DNA of 64,000 bases from Helianthus annuus (lineage: Eukaryota > Streptophyta > Magnoliopsida > Asterales > Asteraceae), in contig NC_035445.2 in assembly GCF_002127325.2 (NCBI RefSeq), positions 87,197,912 to 87,261,911 on the forward strand, in the 5' to 3' direction. A model generated the notes under the pieces. The model saw only the letters and a program-made list of their open reading frames with translations, searched no databases and had not been told where the DNA came from. Positions 24,431 to 35,762 of this stretch are shown here, one piece after another (position 1 is the first letter of the stretch; each line of letters opens with the position of its first letter). Both the position numbers and the translations under genes were made by a program.

Positions 24431-25633
24431 TGGTTTTTTTTTTTTTGAAGATGGTGAGTTTTGACCAAAATGTCCCTCCTTATGTTTTTCATCTTTGCCA
24501 CATATCATCCTCTTATTGCTTCCTATCATTCCTAGCGAAATTAATCTTCCTATTTGATCTTTTCCCTATCATACCTATACGATAAAGAAATATTAAACAT
24601 AATAAAACAAAAATTTTTGTCGTATTTTACCGATCAGCATTTCAGTTTTGGTTATTAAATTAAAAAAATATTTAAATACTAAAAATAACCCAACAAACAA
24701 ATAGCGTAGATAAGAAAACAACTAGTTATTATAAAAAGAGTCATTAAAAAAGTTATGTATAAAAAGAAAAATGATTAGTATTAATTTTTAAGTGAATTAA
24801 ATGTATTAAATATTAATTCTCCAATATTTATTCATATTTACCCGAGAACAAATCCCTAGGAATGGTAGTCCTCGTCCTCGAATTGTAATTCTGTCGGCCT
24901 GTACTTGCTCCTCCAATCTTTAATTTAAGTTCATTTGTCTAGTGTTGAGGGTTTACGGGTGGTCGCGGCAAGGGATGCGGAAACCCTATTTGTCGCTCGG
25001 CAAACACGACGCCACCAAAATATGCCGCCCGGGTATGGATCAAAGCGGAGAATGGTTGCGGCTTGCGGGGATATGAGGGAGAGGGGTAAGTGGTGGGGCC
25101 AGTTGCTACTTCAACCAATCATGTTTTGTTATTTATTTTTTTTTTTAATGATTTGGCCCTCAATGGGAGAATGAGGGAGGAAATGACATGATACATTATG
25201 ATTGGGTGGGTGGTTAGTTTGCTCTATCTCATTAAGCATGCACCCCTTACACAATAGAAAGTCAATCTCAATAATATGTTATACTTTTCTCAGCCTTGGT
25301 ATTATAATTTTGTTTTATCATTTATAAGGCTACGTGGTTTGGTCAAAACCTAAAAGATCACTATCATCCTCTACGTCAGTGTCATATTATCACGCTCTCA
25401 TCTGCTAATTTAATCCAGCACCCTATATGGATTGGACCATGACCTCCACTATCATCTACTATTATCCTCCACCAATCAAAATCCTCTTATTTAATTCAAT
25501 GAGGTTCGTGGTTGTCGTGGATTAAATCACACGAACCACCACGGTTTGGGAAGGGGGTGGTGTATCACGTAGACCACGTCCCACGTAGCAATCTATGACC
25601 CAAGCCACCATGTCCAGACCCCATAGCCTAATT
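24431..25633. other. Intergenic, no gene recognised
   Basis: AT-rich sequence with a G-rich island at 24935-25100 that codes for nothing recognisable. A short block at 25500-25600 has several CACG words (CACGTAGACCACGTCCCACG). No TSD-bounded element was identified. Confidence 0.5.
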
Positions 25634-25897
25634 GGGGATGAGTAAATGATACTAGGTATTGAAATCGAATCAGCATAGGTATCGAGTGTATCGTACCATA
25701 CCAAAGAATTTTCGATACCGACTTTTTGCATTGTTCAAGATCGGTATTTTCGGTTTGATATAGTACCCGGTATTTTGGGTTGATTTACCATCAAATATTG
25801 TACGATCACCATACCGTATGGAACACTTTCGGTACCGGTACCTGTTTTTAGCGATTTTCAGGATCGGTAATCCCGATACCGGTACTGAGCTCATCCC
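25634..25897. mobile_element. Small TIR-type element rich in GGTACCG words
   Basis: The block starts GGGGATGAG and ends CTCATCCC, a short inverted terminal match. Between these, GGTATTG, GGTACC, GATACCGG and GGTATCG words alternate on both strands. No convincing target duplication was found. Similar GGTATCG/CCGGTAC vocabulary recurs at 39661-39800 and 58810-58900, which may be relatives. Confidence 0.45.
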
Positions 25898-26336
25898 TAT
25901 TTATAATCCATTGCTAAAGCCCTTCATTTTACACAATTTAGTCCATTGGATTCTAAGTTGATCACAGATCGTCTGTGATAAGGTTATATTATGGTTTTGA
26001 ATATAAGTTTTCAGAAATCACACCTATAGTCCATATTGCTCGTTCACTATTTAAGAAATAATTTAACTTTTTTCGTAGTCCTCTCAGGTCACCCTATGTA
26101 ACCTATCACACATGTTTGGTTACATGACTCTTTACGTCTTTAAGAGTGTGCTGAAAGTTATACAATTTTTAGAGCTCATACTCTAATCACCGGAGTAGTA
26201 TTTGGGAATGGCATGACAACATTCTCCTTCCCTGTTAACGCTACGACTCTTTCCCATTCCTTCCTCGTCGCTTTAATCTTACACTTTTAATTTCTATACC
26301 ACCACCCTTTAACCATTGCCCTAGATCATCGTCTGT

Positions 26337-26532
26337 CAGTGGCGAAGCTTGACCCGAATAACCGGGGGGGGGGGGGGTCGAAAACATATATACCCAAGAA
26401 TTTCTATAGAACCGGGGGTCGAAAACGTATATACCCAAAAATTTATATACGAAAGCTACATATATAAAACTACTGAAAGAAAAATTCAGGGGGTCGGGCA
26501 CCTCCCCGACCACCTTCTAAGCTACACCCATG
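26337..26532 (-). mobile_element. hAT-type MITE, CAGTGGCGAAG family (196 bp)
   Basis: It starts CAGTGGCGAAGCTTGA and ends GCTACACCCATG. Read on the minus strand it aligns over its length with the element at 56044-56231, including two GGGGGTCGAAAACGTATATACCC blocks. A run of 13 G begins near 26366. Its target duplication is not clear, unlike the 56044 copy. Confidence 0.75.
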
Positions 26533-26749
26533 GTCGGTCACTTCTCAACACACCATTTGTCACACTCTTTAAATCCACCAAAGCATCGTTGCTCCTCAAC
26601 CCTCCATTACCATGATTTTTAGAATACTGAAAAAGCATTTTAAAATTTACTTTTTGTAATTAAACTGATATATACAATTGTTTTATCAACTTAAACGCAA
26701 TTAGTTTAACACCACATACGATAAATGAGATAATTAAATTCGTGTGAGC

Positions 26750-26935
26750 CCATACCATTGTAGCCTAGTGACATCTTCGGGGTGAGATAAGGTTTAGGGA
26801 TCATTAGGTTCTGTGTTCGATTCTCACAAGAGGGTTTTCCCAGATTTATTGTATTTCACTATTTCCTCCCGAATTGGTATATAGGCATTATAGCTTAGTG
26901 GAAATGGATGTGATCAGGTGGTTCCACTGGTGGCA
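26750..26935 (+). mobile_element. Possible tRNA-derived SINE
   Basis: A box-A-like stretch (TAGCCTAGTGACATCTTCGG) and, about 50 bases on, a box-B-like stretch (GTTCTGTGTTCGATTCTCAC) have Pol III promoter spacing. A second box-A-like word, ATAGCTTAGTGG, follows at 26890. No target duplication was found. Confidence 0.4.
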
Positions 26936-26977
26936 CGATTCAGTGGTCCGTCAGTGACCCAAATTTGTCGTTAAAAA

Positions 26978-27519
26978 ATGGAATAATAGATTTTAATAAT
27001 CTCAACTATTACCCGTTGGCTGACAACGGTCCCAACTTTAAAAATTCCCACTGGCGGTCTCATATTTTCACATATTGGCTTTCACTGGACTCTGACTAAC
27101 AGAACCCTAATAACGTTAATATTTGGTCACCGGGAAAACTTTTTTGGTCGGAAAAAGCTTCCTAAAGGTCCGATCTACGGTTACAAACAGGTCCGGGCTA
27201 AAAGGTTGAGTTTTCCAGCCAAAAAGAAGTTTTCTAGCGAAAAATGAGTTTTTCCGGCGACCTTAATAATTGGGGCTTTTTACTAGAAAAGGTTCCTAAA
27301 GGTACGTAATAAGGTTACAAAGAGGTTTGAGACGAAAATGTTGAGTTTTCCGGCCAAAATGGAGTTTTCCGGCAAAAAACGTTTTTCCAGCGACCTTAGT
27401 CAGGGTCCATTGAAGGCTAATATGTGAAAAAATGTGACCGCCAGTTGGAATTTTTGAAGTTAGAATTATTGCCGGCCAACGGGCAATAACTAGAATTATT
27501 AAAATCCATTATTCCATTA
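26978..27519. mobile_element. Fold-back DNA element with ~120-bp inverted arms
   Basis: The left arm starts AATGGAATAATAGATTTTAA and continues through ACCCGTTGGC and CCACTGGCGGTC. The right arm (about 27402-27519) is its reverse complement with scattered mismatches, ending TCCATTATTCCATT. The centre has repeated TTTTCCGGC and GGTTACAAA(C/G)AGG modules. No ORF is seen, so it is non-autonomous; superfamily is unassigned. Confidence 0.8.
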
Positions 27520-27613
27520 TTAAATTCGTGTTACGCAATTACCCTTAAAAATGCAATATATATTTGATTAATAATTATATACTTATATTATCTTTTAATA
27601 AAATAACTAAAGT

Positions 27614-28232
27614 TCAATTAGCTAGTGGTGGAGGGGTAAGGGAGAGACTTGGTGTCACAAATGACCAAGGTTCAATTTCTGCCCCCAACATTTAGTTTCT
27701 CCAGCACCTGGTGATGATGAGAGACTAGGCGAGTAGGCGGCGATCGATAGTTCGATCAGTGGTGGACCTAAGATTTTTTTTTTCAAATGGGGTCCACTTT
27801 TCAGTTTTCAAAATTTTCATAACAAAACGTTAAAATTTTCGGGTCGGTATTTGTTCAGGTCGGATCAGAGCGAGGTTTGAATTAGATTAAAATAAACATT
27901 GGGGTCCGGGGAGCCCGACCCCAACTTTCCTTCTTTATATGGCGTCCACCTAATTATATTATTGTGTCCTTATAGAATTTAATATACTGGATCTACTAAT
28001 TTTTTTAAAAAACATTGGGGTTCGGGGAGCTCGACCCGTTCTATGTGGGTCCGCCCCCGAGTTCGATCCTTGAATTGACCATGTTTTACCTCACCGCACT
28101 GTCGTGCCTTCGGATGAGTGTTCACAAGCTTCGGCCCTAAGTGAGGGTTTTCCTCGGTTTGAAAGACTAGTGTATTCTGATGTGATGAATTTCATGAGTG
28201 ACCCATTTAAAGAATTTGTTTGCTGTTAAAAA
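27614..28232 (+). mobile_element. tRNA-derived SINE with 17-bp target duplication, split by a hAT MITE
   Basis: AATAAAATAACTAAAGT is repeated exactly at 27597-27613 and 28233-28249. The head has a box-A-like TAGCTAGTGGTGGAGGGG and a box-B-like AAGGTTCAATTTCTGCC, and the tail ends in an A-run before the duplication. Without the 311 bases of inserted hAT and its duplication, the SINE is about 308 bp long. Confidence 0.85.
27757..28059. mobile_element. Non-autonomous hAT element (303 bp) inside the SINE
   Basis: The ends are CAGTGGTGGACC and GGTCCGCCCCCG, imperfect inverted repeats. They are flanked by the exact 8-bp duplication AGTTCGAT (27749-27756 and 28060-28067), diagnostic of hAT-type integration. 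The interior has two copies of an AAACATTGGGGTYCGGGGAGC block and no ORF. Confidence 0.93.
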
Positions 28233-28249
28233 AATAAAATAACTAAAGT

Positions 28250-28744
28250 AACTTTGTGCACCATATTTAATGTTCACCGGCTTGTTAAAATATAGTTGCC
28301 ATTAAAAAGTTATAAACTATTAAAAAAACATAATGTATTTACGTTTTTATTGGGTAGGAAGCGTATTTTTCAATTTTTTATGTCAGAGGAAAAAAAAAAT
28401 ACGTAGGACCAAAGATCACGTGAGGGTGTCAGGTGAGCATGTGAGTGTTTTAGCCCGTGTAAAAAGCCAAAGCGGACGGTGGAACGATGCCACGTGGCGT
28501 ACATGGATTGGGTTTGCTTAATATCAAATCATTCTTGTATTTCGGTCGTAGATGTTTTATTTGTTACGTTTTGGTGTTTTTTTTATGATGATGAACCTTG
28601 AACGTGAAAGCATGTGTCTTACCCTGCCACGTGACTTGTGGTTCATTTTCTGGCGGCAACTCACGTGGGAGTTTAATACCATACCATTTAATTGATGAAT
28701 TTACTATTATCTTTGTTATGTGGTCTTGTTGTTAGAACCATAGC
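28250..28744. other. Intergenic, no gene recognised
   Basis: AT-rich with several CACGTG/CACGTGG words (28418, 28491, 28628, 28662). The small open frame at 28333-28521 is not recognisable. Confidence 0.5.
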
Positions 28745-28811
28745 CATGGACGAAGCTTAAGTAGAGCGGGAGGGGGCGGCCGACTACTGAACTTTTTGTT
28801 TAGTAGTGGAG
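28745..28811 (+). mobile_element. Truncated hAT MITE end, CATGGxCGAAG family
   Basis: CATGGACGAAGCTTAAG, then GGGAGGGGGCGGCCGACTAC and TTTAGTAGTGGAGAG match the left 70 bases of the 56044 element. The match stops abruptly at 28811, where gypsy-related sequence begins. Confidence 0.75.
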
Positions 28812-29358
28812 AGTCTTATTATTCACACCCACACGTCCACCTAATACCCAATCTTTTCAGACATACCTGTAACAATTATCAGGGTCTCACAAACGTCATA
28901 TGTTTCTCGCGTACTGGCCAGGTACGCAATCTAAATACCGGTTTCGTGCCTTCATGTAATCATCACCTTATATTCGAAGGATTAGGTTTCGGCATGTGTA
29001 ACATTTCAAAACTTTATCACCATTTCATCATTATTCTTCCTTTAATAGGTTTTACCATTACATGTACCCACATATGAATTTACGTACTTGGGTTCAAATT
29101 TCTCTTATTACACGCCTTGGTGTTGGTCCTTGACCGCATTCGCATATCATCCTTTCTAACTAATCATGGTTACCTCACACACAACATATTGTTAGTTTTC
29201 TTTATATGCATATTCGAGTACATACTTACATTCGCTTCTATCTTTAGATCTTGGTCGAGTCTTGGATTGTACGGGTTCCTGGTCACAAGAGCACACGGGT
29301 TTGAGTTCAATACCTCCTCATACTTGATTTCTCTCAAACCAGGGCTCTGATACCAACT
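28812..29358 (-). mobile_element. 5' leader of a minus-strand gypsy element
   Basis: On the minus strand this is the start of the internal region: a primer binding site (29344-29355) next to the LTR, then about 490 bases of untranslated leader. Nothing of gag or pol remains to the left, so the element was cut off there. The open frames at 28796-29077 and 29117-29350 have no recognisable domains. Confidence 0.65.
29344..29355 (-). promoter_or_regulatory. Primer binding site for initiator tRNA-Met
   Basis: GCTCTGATACCA on the plus strand is the 3' end of plant initiator tRNA-Met, so the minus strand reads TGGTATCAGAGC, the standard primer site. It sits three bases from the LTR end. Confidence 0.92.
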
Positions 29359-32300
29359 TGTAATACCCTAATATGTATTTGACAAAAGTCGCAGCGGTAC
29401 GTACCATAAAATTTCTTTCTTAAAATGTTCCTTTATACTTGAAAATCATTTAAAAACATCTTTATGTAAGGAACTACATCGTTTACCTTTCATTAATGTA
29501 CTGATTATAATATACTAATACGGATTACATGACCACTCATTCCGTATAATCCATGTCTCTTTAACTCGATCTTCAATCACTTGCTCTTAATAATATTGAT
29601 CCAAAATCCTGTACAACCTGCACTCACCACATGCATTCGTAACATTAGCACATATTATATATAAACAAAATTCATAATTATGGAGTCTCATTACGTCCTG
29701 TCCTCGTATACTTTTCGTTCCGATATCTTTCTAAATTCACGCATTTCATCTGGGTATCTAATTCCTGGTGAGACTTCAATAATGTACCTGTGTTACATAT
29801 TATTCTCAAGGCACACTATTAGTAATCGTCAATACTCAAACGTATTGAAACTATGCGTACATACATACATTCCCCATTCCTTCATGGGCAATAAATCCTA
29901 CTTCATGCATAAGTACATTCACACGTATATTCATACACACATACATACCTACATGAATACATACAAGTCCTATTCCATTGTGTACAATCAATCCCATTTA
30001 ATACATACGTACATATATGTATACTTATACATCTATTTACACATGCACTATACTTATTTCATTCCATTTTATACTTACGTACACGCTCATCGCATCTCAT
30101 AAACACTTCTACAATTAGTTTAGAATACCTTTTGGGACTCCTTATAGGTTACATGACTGATTTCGGATGAATTCTGCACATTTGGTTGAACTGGCAGTTG
30201 ACGCATGGTCATGCGTCCCAACCGCACGACCGTGCGGATCCTACGACGTCGGGGGCACTGGTAGTGCACAAGCCAGTGCACTGGTTTACTCGGAACCGCA
30301 CGACCGTGCAGCCCAGGCGCACGGCCGTGCGCCACCTCGTGTCGGGTCAACTTGCGTAGACAGCGACTTAAGGCGTCAGGCAAAACGGAGGCCATAGAGG
30401 GCGTCGGCGACGACTCCTCTAAATGTTGTTTTACTGAAGTTTCGTTCCGTCGTCCGTTAACGCTAAAACTTGCGTAACTTTTGAACCGTTTACCCATTTA
30501 ACCTCCCGTTTCTTCCTACGTGGTCATAATTTGACCCTCTATCAAATGGACTTGTAATCCCATATCTGACTTAAGGAGATTCCTACCTTACGCGCATTCG
30601 GCTTATTATCATTTTCTAATTATTTGACCCGTTCGTGCATTTGTCAACATAATCTGTTTATTTGACCCCAATTTCATACGAAGTTAATAATTTCATTGAC
30701 GACTATCATAAGAGATTAAATTATCGGATGCCTTGCATCTTCTTAATCCCATTTTCGCTCAAAAGCTTATTTTGACCCGTTATGGGTATTTGCGCATTAA
30801 ATGGTCTATGACATACAAAACCATACTCTTCGCTTCCACACATGACCAAAACATTACTCTAATCGATTAGCTTGTTTCCAATAGACATTTAAGGTCGTTT
30901 GCCCGATATACCTATCAAGGGCGTTTTTGTCAACATTGCTCCATCCTTTACAACTAAGGACTTCATTGCATATTTAACCAATCCTACCACTTAACTACAA
31001 TTCTAACGCACATACCTTGCTCGGATCAAAGCTAAGATCCGTGTAATACTTCATCGGTTTCATACAACTCATTCCTATTTGACCTCAATTATCATACTTA
31101 ATTAAGTCGCACATAACTTTACATAAACAACTAAAAAGTGATTACGGAAATCACTTACCTTATGCGTCCGTGCTCGTATCTGATCTCTTGCCTCCTCTTG
31201 GCCCGTTAACACCTCATGTTTGAGCTCGTCTCGACGTGATTCCTATACTTCCATTTCATCGAAATCACGCTCTTATTAGCATACTCATTTGTACATGTTA
31301 ACGATCATATCATTAATCATTTCTAACAAACATAACTTATACAGTCATATCCATATCCGTTTGCACTCATGTAATTCATCATGTCATTACATTTAACACG
31401 TATTGCTATAACATGTACCATACGACTTCCTATAATCTTACCTTTACGACAACGAGTCAAATCATGTTTCTTATACTTAGTTGACTTTCGAGAGTCACTA
31501 TTAACCATATTTAACTATCGACTTATCATCATATACTCGTAACATCATAATCGACTATACGAACGACACTATTTACGTTTTATCATACGATTGGTGTGCG
31601 TACCACCTTTTTAAGCATAACGTACAACTAGTTCATGCACAATCTTCTAAATTCATACATAGTTCATCAAATCCTTCTACTAATCATCATGTAGTATTTA
31701 CAATTAAACATCAAACATATTATCATTACATTTTATTCAATTCATCTTACAACAATTCATCATACCCACATAATACATCAATCTTTCAACAAGAATTGGA
31801 CATAGATGGTGATTAAGGCATCATCATCACCATGACTAATGGGTTTCACCTCTAAACATCAAATTAACAAAAACCAGACATAACCTATGTTCTATATGAT
31901 GATTATAACCCTTATACATCATCAATTTCATATTAACTCACGGATTAAAACATAACCTACTTCCTACATAATCACCAATCTTAGTTTTGAGACATACCTT
32001 ATGATCCCATCGAGTTGGTGATCATTATTCCATGTTCGGTTATGAATTCGGGCTTCAATTAGCCTTTCAATTTGATGGATTAGATGAAGTTAGGGTTAGA
32101 GCTCCTTGGAGCTCCTGAACGTTCTTGAACACACACGAAGTGTGTGTTTGTGTGTGATGGTGATCTTTCATTTAATAAACTTCAACTTATCCCACTTTAG
32201 TCCCTTGTGTTTGCCATTGAAACATAATTGGCATAACTTTAATCTTTTAATAGTTTTTCACCATACCCCTTTAACTAGGTTAAATAGCCTAATTATTTAT

Positions 32301-32362
32301 TTCATGTCGTGTCATATAGGAACACACGACAAATATTAACATTCGGATTTTGGGGCGTTACA
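29359..32362 (-). repeat. 5' LTR of the minus-strand gypsy element (3.0 kb)
   Basis: Plus-strand ends are TGTAATACCC and GGGGCGTTACA, inverted with respect to each other. It is the same family as the LTR at 7252-10205, which lacks the first ~850 bases. It contains CATACATA-type microsatellite sequence (29860-30060) and GC-rich palindromes. TTTTG at 32363 should be the target duplication. Open frames at 29680-30102, 30120-30497 and 31323-31508 are not genes. Confidence 0.87.
30200..30333. repeat. GC-rich palindromes in the gypsy LTR
   Basis: GACGCATGGTCATGCGTC (30200-30217, 8+2+8), CCGCACGACCGTGCGG (30222-30237, 7+2+7) and GGCGCACGGCCGTGCGCC (30316-30333, 9+9) are all perfect. They occupy the same place in the LTR as the CCACCGTAA palindromes of the 7252-10205 copy, but the sequences differ. 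Confidence 0.9.
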
Positions 32363-33138
32363 TTTTGAGAATGGAATAGAATTCGAAAGAATTGTATTCT
32401 GTTAAAGGAATTTAAATTTGTAACACAATCGAGTGACATAAAATCCTAAAGTTGGTACGATGACCAGAGGTGGTAGAAGGAGCAATGGCGGTCGCAAGCA
32501 ATTGTGGGGGAGATGATTGAATAATCGGTGGTGGCGGAGGGCGGGAGTGCTAGCAATGAAAATGGTGATTGATGTGTGGGTGGTGCAATGGTGGGGTAGC
32601 AGCATGGGAGGAGATCGGGTGTGGGTTGAGGCGATAATGGATGCGACGAGGGTGAGTGGTAAAAGATTCCAATTCTTTTGGTTGAATTCATTTACATTTT
32701 GGAAAGAACATTGTAGTATTTTTTTTTATATTACAAATTAAGTGAACAATTTCTAATTACAATTTATATGTCTCACACCCTAAGAAATGTATTTAGATTC
32801 AATGAGTTAGATTTCGGCACAAATTGGTTTAAACATTCAAATTGGGCCGTGTGAGAAGTGAAGAAGGAAATTTTTTTTTTTTTTGAATTTTTCCCCATCT
32901 TATCAAGCATGTATTATAGTCCCAAAATTTAAAAAAGTACTCATGTTTTTACAATTACTCTACTAGAGTAAACTCACGATTTTGTTTTCTACATTTTACA
33001 GTTAAACATTATACTTCATTAAATGGAAAAAAAAAAAAAAAAAAACTTCCTTCACTTCTCATATTAAGATCATTTTATATGTTAACATCTATTTATATTT
33101 TATCCTTACACTAGATTCAATATCAACAATTTTGTGAA
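32363..33138. other. Intergenic, no gene recognised
   Basis: It includes a GGTGG-rich island (32465-32660) resembling the one at 24166, A/T homopolymers at 32868-32884 and 33026-33045, and no supported gene. Confidence 0.5.
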
Positions 33139-33287
33139 TCTATTATATATAATAAACATAAAGATTTGGGCTGACGTGGCATCACCTTAGAGCCTCCTAG
33201 ATTCATTTTTGGCGGGAAAATGAGCTGGGTTAATTTTTGTTCGCGGATCCCGGTTTTGATGTGATCCAACCCGTTTTATGACCCGGG

Positions 33288-33594
33288 TATATAAATCACC
33301 TAAAAACCTAAATTCATGTGGCCTCATTATTTTCCTTCACTGGTTCACACCGAAACCTTAGCCTCCGTCTTCTTCTGCCATCTGAGAGGTTCTAACATCT
33401 TTTCTTTGCTAAAACCCTAGATATCTCTACTACTGCGCTTCCTCAGATCATATTGGATCTTCAACAATTTCTCTTCATCTCAATCACCATCGATTATGTG
33501 GATTTGAGGTCATAATTTCATCGAAAAACTAATGTTTTGTTGTAATTCTTCTCTACTTGCAGACATCCAACACGGATTTTACATGAAGGTACAC
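33288..33594 (+). promoter_or_regulatory. Promoter-like TATA and leader captured in the Helitron
   Basis: TATATAAAT at 33288 is followed by a C/T-rich leader (CCTCCGTCTTCTTCTGCC, about 33363) and an AAACCCTAG word at 33413. A possible first non-coding exon ends at ATGAAG|GTACAC near 33594. This looks like a host promoter with a 5' intron carried with the gene fragments; which gene it came from is not clear. Further exon-like blocks at 33783-33885 and 34472-34557 could not be assigned. Confidence 0.45.
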
Positions 33595-34650
33595 TTTTTC
33601 TCATCTTTAAGTGTTTATCTACTGCATCTTAATCCTTTTGTTAATCGATTAGACTTCTTTTGGTTTTGATTTTTGTTTCATTTTTTATGTTTGATCGATT
33701 GCTTGCTTACTTACGGGATTTTGAATAGTTTTGATTATTATTTGATTCTTGCTATCATTCTTGGTGTGGTTTTATGTTACAGATCTGAAAACTAGGACAA
33801 AATGCCCTAGCCGCCCCTTCAGCTTATACGGCTAGGGTTCCGGTCATTAGTCATCCGTTTTTCGCTTCAGAATCCATGGTGTTTAGGTATCCCCAAATTA
33901 TTGTTTGTTATATTGATTTTTTATTGTTTGCAAATAGTGTGTTTGTTGGTTTGTGATCTTATAACCAGTACCCAAAGGATAAAGATTGAAAATTTATGTG
34001 TATTGTTTGATAATTGAGGTGGGTTTGTTCTCTAATTTCATAAATGTAAGTTTTCTTCATGATTCGTGCTTTATAGCTGCAAAATCTTTATTTAAAATTC
34101 GTTTGTTCATCAATTAGTGTTTTTCAAAACTTGGATATGATCATTCTTTTCCGTAGATGTTCCAATACTGTTTCCAAGGTTAGTATATGTTCATCTTTCT
34201 TCTATAAATGCTTTTGAGTATTTTTTCAATCAATTAAATGGGTTTTGGGTATTGTTTCCTTGAAAGCTTTGAAATTGATGTGGAATTTATTACAGATACG
34301 GTATTAATGGCCAAAACTGAATATGAGTATCACATAATTCTGATTTTTTTTGGGTATGGATTTTGAGTTTTATACCTTTTCAATATGCTTTCACATTCTT
34401 TTCCATGCCAGACTATTTTATTTTACTAGATTACTAGAGTAAAAAGTGTGTCTTTGACTATATAATTTAAGGTACGGGAATCTACTGGGGTTTGTATGCA
34501 AGTTCAGGGACACAATGATGCATTTGCCTTAGAATTGTTGGTATCGTGAAAGCAACAGGTATGATAAATTTAACAAACTTATCATCTTGGTTATACACGC
34601 ATATTTCGTATTCGTTTTGTTTTCTTTTTTATGAAATAAAAATTTAATAT

Positions 34651-35226
34651 TTGTGGAATGATGGCAGCTTATGGTCAGCCTTTGGTAAGACACATGATCT
34701 CATATATCTATCTTTATATTTATAGGTGTCATGTGTGGGTACTCAATTCATTTTAATTGTGTTTTGTAGGTTCATCCTCAGTTTCTTGAGCAAGCAAGGA
34801 TGCCTTTGCCACTTGAAATGGCGCAAGAGCCTGTTTACGTGAATGCCAAAAAATACCATGCGATATTAAGGCGAAGGCAATCCTGTGCAAAAGTAGAGCT
34901 TGAGAAGAAACTTATAAAAGACAGAAAGGTCAGTTATAGTTTTATAGTTTTATAGTTTTATATATATTTTTTGTGTGTGAAAATCTGGCTAGGCAAATTG
35001 GTAAACAATTTTGTGATATTTACAGCCTTATCTTCATGAATCACGGCATCAGCATGCTATGACAAGGGTAAGGGGCTCCGGTGGTCGTTTTGCAAAGGAA
35101 ACTGACGCTAATAAGAACACAACAGGTTCGGGTTCAAGTTCTGCCATGTCATCATCCCAGTCGGTGAATTCAAACCGGGTGCACTTGAGCAATGGAAAAG
35201 TAAAGCGGTTACTCAAGATATGTTAA
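34651..35226 (+). pseudogene. NF-YA (CCAAT-binding subunit) gene fragment in the Helitron
   Basis: Three exon pieces join in phase: about 34651-34684 (GMMAAYGQPL, its 5' side lacking an acceptor), 34770-34928 and 35026-35226, with GT-AG introns. The product contains the core NF-YA domain: the NF-YB/NF-YC interaction helix ([18 protein letters not shown]), linker, and DNA-binding part ([20 protein letters not shown]), then a Ser-rich tail ending at TAA 35224. Several positions that are nearly invariant in the family are changed: KQYHGIL is [13 protein letters not shown] is RQSCAK, HAMRR is HAMTR. Upstream activation-domain exons are missing. Altered key residues, a truncated exon and the transposon setting argue for a decaying captured copy, not a working transcription factor. 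Confidence 0.87.
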
Positions 35227-35449
35227 TTTATGCTAAAATTATGGTCATGCATTAATGATTAATGGTACCGTTTCTTTTAACTTTAGTAATTCCTTTATCT
35301 CATATTTACACCCGGTGAGATAAAACGAAAGAGTGAAAAGTTTAACCACTGTCGGATGTTAAAACCACATTATACTTATTGTGCTTTTAATGCGGCGAAT
35401 GCACTCTTAATCGACCTGATTATTTATTGTTTCTTTCTACATGATCAAG

Positions 35450-35762
35450 TTTACTAAACGGAACGGTTTCTTCTTCTAAAAGCAAGTTCGATGATAAAAT
35501 AGAAGCATCTTATGCTAAAACGTATTTCCATTACTGCGGGCAACTGCTTCATCAGCAAAATATGATGCAGGATTATGTGAGAACAGGTCAATATATATCG
35601 CTTTCTTTTTCTTTTTTGAGTTGCATGTATCATATTGTGCTTATTAAAGCACGGGTCAAATGAACACATTTGGGATTTTATGGAGCTGAATTACACGATA
35701 AATGTTTTTTTTTCTAGGTTCCTACTATGCTGCGGTTATTGAGAATAAAGCCGATAGCTGGT
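35450..35762 (+). pseudogene. CARM1/PRMT4-type arginine methyltransferase fragment in the Helitron
   Basis: Exon 35450-35586 encodes KFDDKIEASYAKTYFHYCGQ followed by LLHQQNMMQDYVRTG. After a GT-AG intron, exon 35718 onward gives SYYAAVIENKADSW, then TGA at 35763. This is the segment just before the SAM-binding motif of plant CARM1-like histone arginine methyltransferases. In the family the sequence continues into the GxGxG loop; here it stops. The junction is in phase. It lies only 220 bases after the NF-YA stop and in the same orientation, though these genes are unrelated, which is what a Helitron capture chain produces. It is too short to have activity. Confidence 0.85.

Noticed and set aside
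24166..24529. Glycine-rich plus-strand and histidine-rich minus-strand open frames
   Set aside because: They are translations of GGT/CCA simple repeats; no start context, domains or splice support.
29860..30060. Real gene in the 140-residue frame at 29680-30102
   Set aside because: Tyr/His/Ile-rich translation of CATACATA repeats inside an LTR.
30120..30497. Arginine-rich minus-strand open frame of 125 residues
   Set aside because: It lies over GC-rich palindromes inside an LTR; the composition explains its length.
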